Shown: positions 43,232-51,515 of the stretch, piece by piece
Layout of the letters: each line of letters begins with the position of its first letter
How positions within the stretch are numbered: the first letter of the stretch is position 1
Assembly (NCBI GenBank): GCA_963710315.1
Contig: CAVPZW010000006.1
Location: 372,001 to 436,000, forward strand
Reading direction: 5' to 3'
Source of the DNA: Palsa-360 sp963710315
GTDB lineage: Bacteria; Acidobacteriota; Terriglobia; Acidiferrales; UBA7541
Length of the DNA: 64,000 nt
Made by a program: the position numbers and the translations under genes
Notes under the pieces: generated by a model
Databases searched by the model: none
Seen by the model: the letters and a program-made list of their open reading frames with translations, nothing else
What the model was told of the DNA's origin: nothing

Positions 43232-44341
43232 GTGAGAGAGCGGACTCCTCCCATATCGGCCTCCGGAGCGAAGCGGCGCAGTTCGCGCATCGCGCATACC
43301 ACCCCGCTTCTCGTCACTTGGGTGGATAGCCTGGCAGGGACCATAGCCGAGGAAACGGCAACGGTTTCCATCAACTGCCATGGATTCCAGTATTTCTCAA
43401 AGCAGCGCCCCAAAAAGAATGCGCCTGTTACCGTTCAACTCATTATAAATGCGGAAGATAGGGACCGATCCGCGAAAGTCTATCTTGGGCGCGTGGCCTG
43501 GGTCCGGAAATCGCTTCGCCTGGATGGATTTTATCTGGCGGGTATAGAATTTGCCGTTCCGCTGAATATATGGGATCTCGATGAAGTTCCGGAAGATTGG
43601 GCCGCATTTTCACCCGGGGCAAAGGAAGACCCGGCTTCGTTCCTTGCCGAAGTTGACCGAATTCTAAGCGCGGCCTCCCGTACTACTCATTATCAGCTGC
43701 TCAACGTGGAGTCCAGCGCTCCCCGCTCCGAAGTGAAGCGGCACTATTACCAGCTGGCCCGCCGATTTCATCCCGACCACCATATGGACCACCCGGAGTG
43801 GACGCCACGCTTGCTGGCACTGATGGAAAGCTTGACCGAGGCCTACAAGACCCTGTCGGACGATGAAACGAAAAAAGAATACGACGCCCTGCTCGCGCGG
43901 ACGGCCGAAAATCTACCGCCCGATTCTCAAAAACTGGCGCAAGAGTACTTGGAAAAAGCTCAGGAGTGCATGGCGGAAAGAAACATTGCCGGCTCCATTT
44001 TGTGGCTGCACCACGCGATCGAAGCTGAGCCTAATTCTTCCAGCCACCGTGCAATGCTTGGGCGATGCCTGTCCACTATTCCCGAATACCGCAGGGAGGC
44101 TGTCGAGCAATTCGAGATGGCCATTGACCTCGATCCCCGCAATCTTGCCGCGCATATGGACTACGGTGAATTGCTGGAAAGTCTGAAAGTGCCGTGGCGG
44201 GCGCGGTTTCACTATCTTCGCGCTTTGGAGATCGATCCGAATCACCGGGAAGCGCGCAAACGGCTGAACCGATTGGGTGCGGGCATGCCGCGGACCTCTT
44301 CGAAATCTTCTTTGCTTGGACGATTGACTGGGCGGCGGTGA
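43232..44341 (+). CDS. PilZ-like / J-domain / TPR protein
   Basis: The product (about 369 residues) joins three parts. A PilZ-like beta-barrel comes first (about 15-125: VTWVDSLAGTIAEETATVSI, DGFYLAGIEFAVPL). A J-domain (about 148-210) has the essential HPD in ARRFHPDHHMD, and TPR-like helices (about 230-350) follow. A J-domain stimulates a DnaK partner; PilZ-like domains often bind c-di-GMP, but the usual RxxxR is not clear. No dnaK is nearby. GTG 43232 after AGGAAAGAG is chosen. The frame starts at 43154 with non-family sequence. Confidence 0.75.
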   Translation: MRERTPPISASGAKRRSSRIAHTTPLLVTWVDSLAGTIAEETATVSINCHGFQYFSKQRPKKNAPVTVQLIINAEDRDRSAKVYLGRVAWVRKSLRLDGFYLAGIEFAVPLNIWDLDEVPEDWAAFSPGAKEDPASFLAEVDRILSAASRTTHYQLLNVESSAPRSEVKRHYYQLARRFHPDHHMDHPEWTPRLLALMESLTEAYKTLSDDETKKEYDALLARTAENLPPDSQKLAQEYLEKAQECMAERNIAGSILWLHHAIEAEPNSSSHRAMLGRCLSTIPEYRREAVEQFEMAIDLDPRNLAAHMDYGELLESLKVPWRARFHYLRALEIDPNHREARKRLNRLGAGMPRTSSKSSLLGRLTGRR

Positions 44342-44425
44342 ATTGCAACTAACGACTACTGTTTGGTGAAGAGGACCTGAGCGGCTGAGCGCGAATCCGA
44401 AACATCTTCTTGAAGACGAGCAGGC

Positions 44426-44466
44426 AAAAAAATGGGGCGAAACGGCGGTCGGCCATTTCGCCCCAA
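44426..44466 (-). terminator. Rho-independent terminator of the cold-shock gene
   Basis: On the minus strand TGGGGCGAAA and TTTCGCCCCA pair (44433-44442 with 44456-44465) and are followed by a run of Ts (44426-44432). It begins 5 bases past the stop of the cold-shock gene. Confidence 0.85.
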
Positions 44467-44470
44467 TGTA

Positions 44471-44674
44471 TTACAGGCTGGTGACGTTCGCTGCCTGCAG
44501 GCCCTTGGGGCCGGAGGTAACTTCGAACTCAACCGCTTGGCCTTCGTTCAGCGACTTATATCCCTCCGCTTGAATCGCGGAGAAATGGACGAAGATGTCC
44601 TCGCCGGACTGGCGCTGGATGAATCCGAATCCCTTGCTGGCATTGAACCACTTTACTGTTCCTTGTTCTTTCAC
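44471..44674 (-). CDS. Cold-shock protein (CspA family)
   Basis: The 67-residue OB-fold protein has KWFNASKGFGFIQRQ (RNP1) and DIFVHFSAI (RNP2). It ends PKGLQAANVTSL. It binds single-stranded RNA/DNA and acts as an RNA chaperone. The single gene has its own terminator and is not in an operon. The long upstream stretch up to the next terminator could be a cold-responsive leader. Confidence 0.95.
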   Translation of the reverse strand: MKEQGTVKWFNASKGFGFIQRQSGEDIFVHFSAIQAEGYKSLNEGQAVEFEVTSGPKGLQAANVTSL

Positions 44675-44735
44675 GGTATTTCCTTTTCACTGATTTGAGC
44701 TATTTGGTGCTTCTCGACCGCCTCCAGCCGTACAA

Positions 44736-44774
44736 CAAAAAAAGGGCCGCAAGTTTGTTACTTGCAGCCCCTTT
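44736..44774 (-). terminator. Rho-independent terminator
   Basis: On the minus strand a GGGGCTGCAAGT / ACTTGCGGCCC stem (with one mismatch) is followed by a run of Ts at 44743-44736. It ends the transcript of the frameshifted small gene at 44891-45024. Confidence 0.75.
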
Positions 44775-44890
44775 AATCGAATCTAAAGGTTTTACAAGAG
44801 CAACAAACGCAATTACACAGTATCACGACGTTTGGGCATGAAGCCTAGCGATTTCCACAGGGGCCCGTCTTCGCCGCATCCGTTGGCTTG

Positions 44891-45024
44891 TCAAGCCTTG
44901 CGATGCTTGAAGAATTCCACCTGGCGCAAACGCTTTTTGGCCTCTTCCAGCGTCTTGTAAGGCCCGCCAAGATTCTTCCCTTGCTGGAAACTACTTTATA
45001 TCCGCCATTTACTTTTAGGATCAT
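44891..45024 (-). pseudogene. Small conserved GGPYKT-type protein, one-base frameshift
   Basis: GGAGGT lies 8 bases before ATG 45024. The product starts MILKVNGGYKVVSSKG and, after a one-base jump, continues GKNLGGPYKTLEEAKKRLRQ and VEFFKHRKA before a stop. The break is at about 44981, where GGAAG is expected to read GGAAAG: one A is missing in an A-run. With that base restored the gene is a complete 44-residue protein with its own terminator. Either a real lesion or a consensus error. Confidence 0.6.
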
Positions 45025-45107
45025 AGGAAGATACCTCCGCTTCCAATATTCCGTTCAGGCCTCAGATTACAATGTAATTATAACGCCCGATCCTATCGAG
45101 GGGAAAT

Positions 45108-47701
45108 TCAAAGGCGCTGCTGGAGTTCAACCTGCAATTCGTGCTGCCGGGCCGGCGAGAGTTTCGCTCCATTTTGAGTGACGTAAAAAACGTCCGTGGC
45201 GGTTCCGCCCTCGGTGTCAATCAGGCCGACTTCGATATTGAAGCCGTGCTCGGCAAATGTGGAACTGATGTCATACAGGAGACCTGGACGGTCCAGCGCC
45301 ACGATCTCCACAACGGTGCTGTGCGAGGAACACTCATTGTCCAGATGGATTCGAGTCTCCACGCTGACCTTCGGGAGGCCGCTTTTCAGGCTGAAATTTT
45401 CTTTTCATCAGTGCGGCGACATCCAGTTCCCCGGAGATCGCGGCGATCAGTTGCTGCTTCAGTCGGATAATTTCCGACGGGTTGTGATCGAGCGTTTGGA
45501 AACGGTCGGAAAAACGCAGCGCGTCCAGGACCACTCCATTGCTGTTCGCGCAGGCATCCGCCTTCAGAATGTTCATGCCCCAGGAAGAGATCGTTCCGGC
45601 CACTTTGGCAAAAAGAAAAGGGCGATCCTTGGTGACCAGCACAAGCTCGTAATATTGGTCCCGTTTGGTGATGCTGATTTCGGCCGATGGAATGTCCCAG
45701 GCGCCTGTACATCCTGTAGTGAGCGGAAATTTCCGCGGAGGAGTGCGTCAGCAAATAGCGGCGCGGAAACCCATCCAGAAAATGCCGGAATCGATCCGCT
45801 TCCACGGCATCCTCGCCCGTGGGAATCAGCCGCTCGAGCTGCTGGGCGTCTTCCCCTGCAAGGTACATGCGTTGATCGTCCACGGACCGGTTGAGATAAT
45901 TTTCCGTGGCGGCGTACAGCTGCCACATCATCTCCGCTTTCCAGGTAGTCAAGGCTTCCGGGTTCACAGCCTTGATGTCCGCATAGGTGAACAGCGTCAG
46001 CATCTTGAGATGCTCGATGGTCCCCACGGTCTTGGCGAAATCATGCACCGCTTCAGGATCGAAAATATCGCGCCGCAGGAGCGTGGCGGACATGCGCAGA
46101 TGATTGGCGATCAGAAAGTTCACCGTTTCGCGTCCAAAGGTATCGAAGCGCAATCGTTCAAACACGCCTGCGACCGCTTCCAGGCTGCCCTCCACATGGC
46201 TCTCGTTGGGCATGCCTTTGCCAACATCGTGAAACAGCAGCGATAAATAAAGAAGCTCGGGATGGTCCAGCGTGGAAAGAATGTCGTGGAAGCGGTGGTC
46301 CAGGCCGGCGCTTTTCGAGGCCAGGGCATGCAGATTCTCAATGGTCACGAAGGAATGCTCGTCGACCGTGTAGCGATGATAGTAGTCGCGGACCACCAGG
46401 GAGTCGATGGCCTTGAATTCCTTGAAGAGCAAATCCAACAGGCCGACGCGATGCATGGCGCGCAGCGCGGACGCTGCGTGCGGCAACACCAGAATTTTGC
46501 GGAAGTATTCCCAAAGATCGGGCTCGCTGGCATTCCACTTCTGAATTTTTGGTAACGCGGCTTCCACCGCGTTTTCCGTTTCGGCTTTCAACTTCAAGCC
46601 GTGCTGCGCAACGAGTTCAAACAGGCGGAACATCACCTTGTGGTCTTCCACGGAATCCGCCTGCCGCAGGGAAATGCGCCCGTCAACCACGCTGAAATCC
46701 GCCGTCGATAACGGAGACCGGCGAGCGCCCAGCAAACGCTTCCAAATCGACTTGGCCCGCGGGACTTCATCGAACAGGACATTCAGCCGGTAAATGGCGC
46801 GCGCATGGCGAAAGTAGGTGCGCATCCAATCATTTGGAGAGGCTGCATGTCCTCCGTGAAGACCAATTCCTTTTGACGCTGCCTCGGACTGCAACTCATA
46901 GGTCAGCACGTTGAGGTCGCGGCCCTGGCGATAGTGCAGGTAGCAGCGCACGGCATCCAGGAAATCGATGGCGTTCACTGCGTCCGCGCGGAGCGGAACA
47001 GGCAGCAGCGGAGCCGGATCCTTCCATTCGCGGGAACGCTTCATCTCCGCGATTTGCGAAAGCCAGCAGGCCACCTGGTAATCGCGCAAGCCGCCGGGAC
47101 CGTCCTTGATATTGGGTTCAAGATGAAAAATTGTCTGGCCGTATTTCTGATGCCGCTCGTGGGCAAGTCCAGTGAGTTCCCGCATCAAAGTATCGGACTC
47201 GCGAATCACCATGCCGGGAAGGACGCGGGTGCGCAGGCGCTCGAAAAGTTTTTCATCTCCGCAAATGTAGCGGCAATCCAGAAGCGAGATGTTGAATTCG
47301 ATGTTGTTACGATAAAGCTTTCCGCATTCGGCGAGGGTCCGTGTGGTGGGGCTTACGCGAAGATGCAGGTCCCATAGAGACTGGCTCAGCGGGGCAATGG
47401 CCTTCTTGCCGAGAAATTCCTCATTGCCTTCCTTCTCGTAAAGAAACAGCAGATCGATGTCCGAATACGGAAACAATCCCCGCCGGCCGTATCCGCCCAT
47501 GGCGGCAATGCAGAAACCTTCGATCGGACCGCTTGCCGCCGTAACATCGTTCCACAGCTCGGTGACCACGGAATCGATCAGCGCAGTGCGGTCGCGGATC
47601 ACCGCCTTGCCGTCGCCCGCCTCTTCAAAGCGTTTCTGAATCCGCGCGGATTCTTCCGCGTACAGTTCCTGCAAAGTGGAATTACTTCTCTCGAGCTTCA
47701 T
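45108..47701 (-). pseudogene. glnD: Bifunctional uridylyltransferase/uridylyl-removing enzyme, two frameshifts
   Basis: The encoded protein (about 865 residues over frames) has the nucleotidyltransferase motif GGYGRRGLFPYSDIDLLFL, the GlnD linker, an HD domain (LSLLFHDVGKG) and two C-terminal ACT domains (YYELVLVTKDRPFLFAKVAG; EIVALDRPGLLYDISSTFAE). GlnD adds and removes UMP on PII. The frame changes near 45700 (an extra C) and near 45395 (an extra T), splitting off both ACT domains, which sense glutamine. As written, the first open frame ends at 45386 after about 105 wrong residues. Start 47701 (MKLERSNS) is likely. The frame extends to 47788. The gene follows glnB. Confidence 0.8.
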
Positions 47702-47809
47702 CTCCGGTTTACGAGGCCCCCACCCGCATTGCGCTGAAGATTCCCTGATTTTCAAAAACGCGTTGCAGTCCAGCATCCCGATTGCCAACGATTCGACACT
47801 ACTCCGGAA

Positions 47810-48148
47810 CTACAGCGCGGAAACCCCGCGTTCCTGGTTCCGAATGCGAATCGCCTGATCGACCTTGGAAACAAATATTTTTCCATCGCCGATCTTGCCG
47901 GTCGACGCGCTTTGCAGAATCGCATCGATCGCGGCATCGACCAAATTGTCCGGGATAACGATTTCAATCTTGATCTTCGGCAGGAGATCCACCGTATACT
48001 CTCGCCCGCGATACACTTCGGTGTGCCCCTTTTGCCGGCCGTGCCCGCGCACATCGGAGATGGTCATACCTCCGATGCCCAGTTCCGTGAGCACCTCTTT
48101 TACCGCTTCAAACCTGGACGGCTGAACGATCGCTTCAAGCTTCGTCAT
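47810..48148 (-). CDS. glnB: Nitrogen regulatory protein PII
   Basis: The 112-residue product equals GlnB in length and has GRQKGHTEVYRGREYTVDLL with the uridylylation site Tyr51, LPKIKIEIVIPDN and TGKIGDGKIFV (the 2-oxoglutarate/ATP site). It signals nitrogen status to its targets, such as glutamine synthetase adenylylation. GAGGATAAGAAG precedes two adjacent ATGs (48151 and 48148). glnD follows, encoding its modifying enzyme. No amtB is adjacent. Confidence 0.94.
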   Translation of the reverse strand: MTKLEAIVQPSRFEAVKEVLTELGIGGMTISDVRGHGRQKGHTEVYRGREYTVDLLPKIKIEIVIPDNLVDAAIDAILQSASTGKIGDGKIFVSKVDQAIRIRNQERGVSAL

Positions 48149-48175
48149 CATCTTCTTATCCTCAGACTCGAACAA

Positions 48176-48619
48176 CAGATTCGATTCCCTGCTGCGTCAT
48201 GGCAGCGCCATACACTATAGGGCCATTGTACCTGTTAATTCCACTGTATGAATCATTGAGGTTGAAGGCGAGGTATTGGGCTGGCCGTGATGCATCTCTG
48301 GTGGCCGGATCGGTGATCGCCAGGAGAATTGGGGGCCAATTAAATCTGCAATCAACTTCTCCCAGGCAAGAATCAAAAAGAAGGAAACACTGGAGGCTAA
48401 CTTGGGCACTAGAGTAGAATCCTTCGTGAATCTTGTTCTGAACTTGCATCTCCCCGGCATGGAGTCGAGTGCCACGCCTGGGTCGTCTAATTTTAAGTTT
48501 TGAACGGTTCGCGGGAGCGGTCCGGCCGCAGGTTTGCAGCTCCATGGCCAGCAATCCGGTTGTGTGCCGCTGACTCGTAGAAACAATTTCCATTTGAAGA
48601 TTAAGGGAGAAACTCTTCC
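48176..48619. other. 444-bp gap between glnB and the haem-binding gene
   Basis: No gene, RNA or repeat was recognised. It must contain the divergent promoters. A frame at 48199-48417 has no family or ribosome site and is not supported. Confidence 0.4.
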
Positions 48620-49111
48620 ATGAAGCGTGTCTCGGCTGGCCGCATTGTTTTGGGCGTGATTGTGTTCTTGATTCTCATTCAAGTCATCCAACCGAGCCGA
48701 ACGAATCCGCCTGTGGTCGCCTCGCGCAGCCTGGAGTCCCACGTGGATGTTCCCCCTGAAGTTCAATCGGTGCTCAAGCGCTCCTGCTACGACTGTCATT
48801 CCAACGCAACGGTGTGGCCGTGGTATAGCCGCGTCGCGCCGGTTTCCTGGTATGTGGCGCGCGACGTAAGCGTGGCCAGAGGACACATCAACTTTCAGGA
48901 TTGGGAAGCGCAAGTCAACGAGCAGGAGGGCAAGGAACATTTGGGCCTGACCTGCAAACTGGTCCGCGAAGGAAGAATGCCGCCGGCCGATTACCGCTTC
49001 ATACACAAAGGCACGGATGTTTCCCCGGAGGAAACAAAGGCAATTTGCGCATGGGCGCAAAAAGTTGGCTCCGCGGATGATGATGACAAGAAGGACGGAA
49101 AAAAGGATTAG
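48620..49111 (+). CDS. Haem-binding domain protein (cytochrome c-like)
   Basis: The 163-residue product has a membrane anchor (SAGRIVLGVIVFLILIQVIQ) and a single c-type haem site CYDCH in LKRSCYDCHSNATVWPWYSR. SWYVARDVSVARGHINFQDWE and REGRMPPADYRFIHK follow, the latter with the likely axial Met. This is the Haem_bd (PF14376-type) layout. It would be periplasmic and transfer electrons. Highly charged tail (DDDDKKDGKKD). It starts after AGGGAGAAACTC. Confidence 0.85.
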   Translation: MKRVSAGRIVLGVIVFLILIQVIQPSRTNPPVVASRSLESHVDVPPEVQSVLKRSCYDCHSNATVWPWYSRVAPVSWYVARDVSVARGHINFQDWEAQVNEQEGKEHLGLTCKLVREGRMPPADYRFIHKGTDVSPEETKAICAWAQKVGSADDDDKKDGKKD

Positions 49112-49116
49112 CCCTG

Positions 49117-49875
49117 CTATTCAAAAAGCAAGACCGCGATACGATAGTTGGAGAATCCCAACTTCGCGTCGCTGGGACATGCGCCCACGGCCGCCGAATG
49201 GTACTTGCCGGTCTGGATTCTCTTCCTGAGCAAATCCGGCAGCGTTTGCAGGTTGGGCGTTGCGTAATGCAGAACAAAGGAAGGAACGTGGCTTCCAGCG
49301 TAGCCGTTGTCCAGAGCGCAGGATCGGCGCGCATCGCTCGTAAAACTTAGCAATCGCAAGCCGGTTGATCGCAGTTTTGCGCCGACAATTCCCTCTTGCT
49401 CTTCCGCGGAGAGATTTCCCGCCGCGTGTGAAAAATCCTCCACTGCAAACAACGTGCCATTGCGTTCGGCGACCGCAATTCCGACCGAATCGAGTTCCGC
49501 GTCGAGCAAATTGGCGCGATGAGGCGGCGAATCCATCCATTGCTGATGAATGCTCTCCGCGCTTGGCCCCTCTGCAACATTTTCCGCAAGCGAACTGAAG
49601 CGCGCGCCCGCTTGCGATGCGCGCTCAGCCATCCCCGGCTCGCCCGGAAGCTGGTGCGAAAGCGTATGTTGCGCTGCCATAAGCTGCGCGTGTTGCAGTG
49701 CCGCTCCGGCGAGTGGAGCGCTCCATTTCAATGGAGCGAGCCCGCGCGCCGTGCGCTCACGGTTCGCCGATTCAAACAGAATTTGCGCGGAACCCTTATC
49801 TTGGCCATAGGCTGCTTGCGAAGCAGAAATAAGAATTGCCAAGAATAGTCCGGCCAGGATTGTGGCGAGCCTCAT
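49117..49875 (-). CDS. Secreted CAP/SCP-domain protein
   Basis: The 252-residue product has a signal peptide (MRLATILAGLFLAILISAS) and a CAP domain: ESANRERTARGLAPLKWSAP, LAGAALQHAQLMAAQHTLSH, SIHQQWMDSPPHRANLLD and GIAVAERNGTLFAVEDF. The conserved His/Glu cavity is present. Bacterial CAP proteins are secreted or periplasmic and have unclear functions. GGAGGGGTTTGCAG supports ATG 49875. The ORF continues upstream to 49905. The C-terminal 80 residues are not assigned. It is convergent with the haem-binding gene, with a 5-base gap. Confidence 0.85.
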   Translation of the reverse strand: MRLATILAGLFLAILISASQAAYGQDKGSAQILFESANRERTARGLAPLKWSAPLAGAALQHAQLMAAQHTLSHQLPGEPGMAERASQAGARFSSLAENVAEGPSAESIHQQWMDSPPHRANLLDAELDSVGIAVAERNGTLFAVEDFSHAAGNLSAEEQEGIVGAKLRSTGLRLLSFTSDARRSCALDNGYAGSHVPSFVLHYATPNLQTLPDLLRKRIQTGKYHSAAVGACPSDAKLGFSNYRIAVLLFE

Positions 49876-49990
49876 CTGCAAACCCCTCCACTTTTTGAAA
49901 CGCATCTGGGATTCATTTTACTCGCTAAATAGGTGGGTTTGTTTCCTTCCTTCACCGCTTTGCACCAACGGTGAAACTGTCCGTCAGTTT

Positions 49991-50055
49991 GTGGCGCCGG
50001 CATCTTGCCGGCGGTTTTGCGCGGTGTCGCAGAGAAGAAAAACCGCCGGCGCCAC
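49991..50055. repeat. GC-rich inverted repeat
   Basis: GTGGCGCCGGC...CCGGCGGTTTT (49991-50018) pairs with AAAACCGCCGGCGCCAC (50039-50055) with one bulge. It is an isolated palindromic element in the 280-bp gap before the ABC ATPase. Confidence 0.6.
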
Positions 50056-50158
50056 TTGATTGAGCGCGTATTCTTGGCGAAGATCCATTTGGCGACATGT
50101 CGATTCTTGTGTGTGAGAGGCCGTTGTTTTCGATATTATGGAGAGCTTTGGAGACCCC

Positions 50159-50938
50159 ATGGAACCTGCTTTGGTGGATTTGAACAATGTGCGCGTCATT
50201 CGAGGCGACAACGTCGCGCTCGACGATTTCAGCCTGCGGATCAACTCCGGCGAGCACGTGGCCATACTCGGGCCAAACGGCTGCGGGAAATCGACGCTGA
50301 TCAAAACGATCACGCGCGAATGCTATCCGGTGATTCGCGAAGGCTCATCGATGACCATTCTGGGCCAGTCGCGCTGGAATGTTTTTGAGCTGCGCTCGGT
50401 GCTCGGCATCGTATCGAACGACTTGATGACGGACGTCACCGGCGAAACCAGCGGCCGTGAAGTGGTGCTCTCAGGCTTCTTCAGCAGCACGAAAATTTTC
50501 GACCATCTGACCGTCGAGGAGTCTCACCGCGAACGCGCCGACGCCGTGCTCGATCGAGTCGGCGTGCCGCATCTGGCCGACCGGCCCGTCCAGGAGATGT
50601 CCTCGGGCGAAGCCAAGCGCATCCTGATCGCGCGCGCCCTGGTGCACAATCCGCGCACGCTGCTGTTCGACGAGCCCAGCAACAGCCTCGATGTGTTCGC
50701 CCAGCACGGCCTGCGCGAAACCATGCGCGAGCTGGCGCAATCCGGCATCGGCATCGTTCTGGTGACGCACCATCTCTCCGATGTAATCCCGGAGATCGAC
50801 CGCGTGGTCTTAATGAGGAACGGAAAAATTCAGGCGGACGGGCAGAAAACAGACTTGCTGAATCCCGAGGAAATCTCACGCTTGTTCGGCTTACGCATCG
50901 ATATCACGCAGCGGGATGGCTACTACCATCTCTGGTGA
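50159..50938 (+). CDS. Orphan ABC-transporter ATP-binding protein
   Basis: The 259-residue product has Walker A LGPNGCGKSTLIKT, signature EMSSGEAKRILIARA, Walker B TLLFDEPSNSLD and the switch His in LVTHHL. It is closest in style to single ATPases of the ModF/YlmA type, with a SRWNVFELRSVLGIVSNDL region after Walker A. There is no permease nearby, so the transported substrate is unknown. ATG 50159 with GGAG just upstream is preferred over 50138. It converges on ilvH. Confidence 0.85.
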   Translation: MEPALVDLNNVRVIRGDNVALDDFSLRINSGEHVAILGPNGCGKSTLIKTITRECYPVIREGSSMTILGQSRWNVFELRSVLGIVSNDLMTDVTGETSGREVVLSGFFSSTKIFDHLTVEESHRERADAVLDRVGVPHLADRPVQEMSSGEAKRILIARALVHNPRTLLFDEPSNSLDVFAQHGLRETMRELAQSGIGIVLVTHHLSDVIPEIDRVVLMRNGKIQADGQKTDLLNPEEISRLFGLRIDITQRDGYYHLW

Positions 50939-51508
50939 TCAGACCGAGTAGGAAACGTTGTCGTCGGCAGCGACGGTTGCGGCGCCGTTGCCGCCCGCCG
51001 CTGCGGCAGCAGCAGCGATTGCTTCTTGCGATTTTGTCCCGCGCCGCATGGCAACAACTCCCGTTCGCACCATTTCCAGGATGCCATAGGGGCGCAGCAC
51101 TTCAAGCAGCCGGTCGACCTTTTCTTCGCCGCCGGTAATCTCGATGGTCAGCGAATCGAGCGCAAAATCGACCACGCGCGCACGAAACACATTGATGATT
51201 TCAAGAATCGGCGAACGCTCGTTGTGCTTGGCGGAAACCTTGATGATTGCCAAGTCGCGGCAAATCGCCGGCTTCCCGGTGATGTTCTCCACCAGCAGCA
51301 CATTCACGAGCTTGTAGAGATTGGCTTCCACGCGCATGGCCTGGTCGCGGTCCGCATCGACCACAATGGTCATGCGCGAAACTTCCGGCTTTTCCGTGCG
51401 GCCAACGGTGAGCGAATCGATATTGAACGCACGGCGGCGAAATAGCGAAGCCACGCGCGTCAGCACTCCGGGCTTATTTTCGACATGCACCACAAATGTA
51501 TTTAGCAT
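50939..51508 (-). CDS. ilvH: Acetolactate synthase small subunit
   Basis: The 189-residue product has an N-terminal ACT domain (FVVHVENKPGVLTRVASLFR, FNIDSLTVGRTEKPEVSRMT) and the C-terminal IlvH domain (GKPAICRDLAIIKVSAKHNE, FALDSLTIEITGGEEKVDRL). It binds valine and regulates IlvB. The Ala/Gly-rich tail is unusual. It starts 7 bases after the ilvB stop, so the two are one operon. Confidence 0.92.
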   Translation of the reverse strand: MLNTFVVHVENKPGVLTRVASLFRRRAFNIDSLTVGRTEKPEVSRMTIVVDADRDQAMRVEANLYKLVNVLLVENITGKPAICRDLAIIKVSAKHNERSPILEIINVFRARVVDFALDSLTIEITGGEEKVDRLLEVLRPYGILEMVRTGVVAMRRGTKSQEAIAAAAAAAGGNGAATVAADDNVSYSV

Positions 51509-51515
51509 TGGTTTC

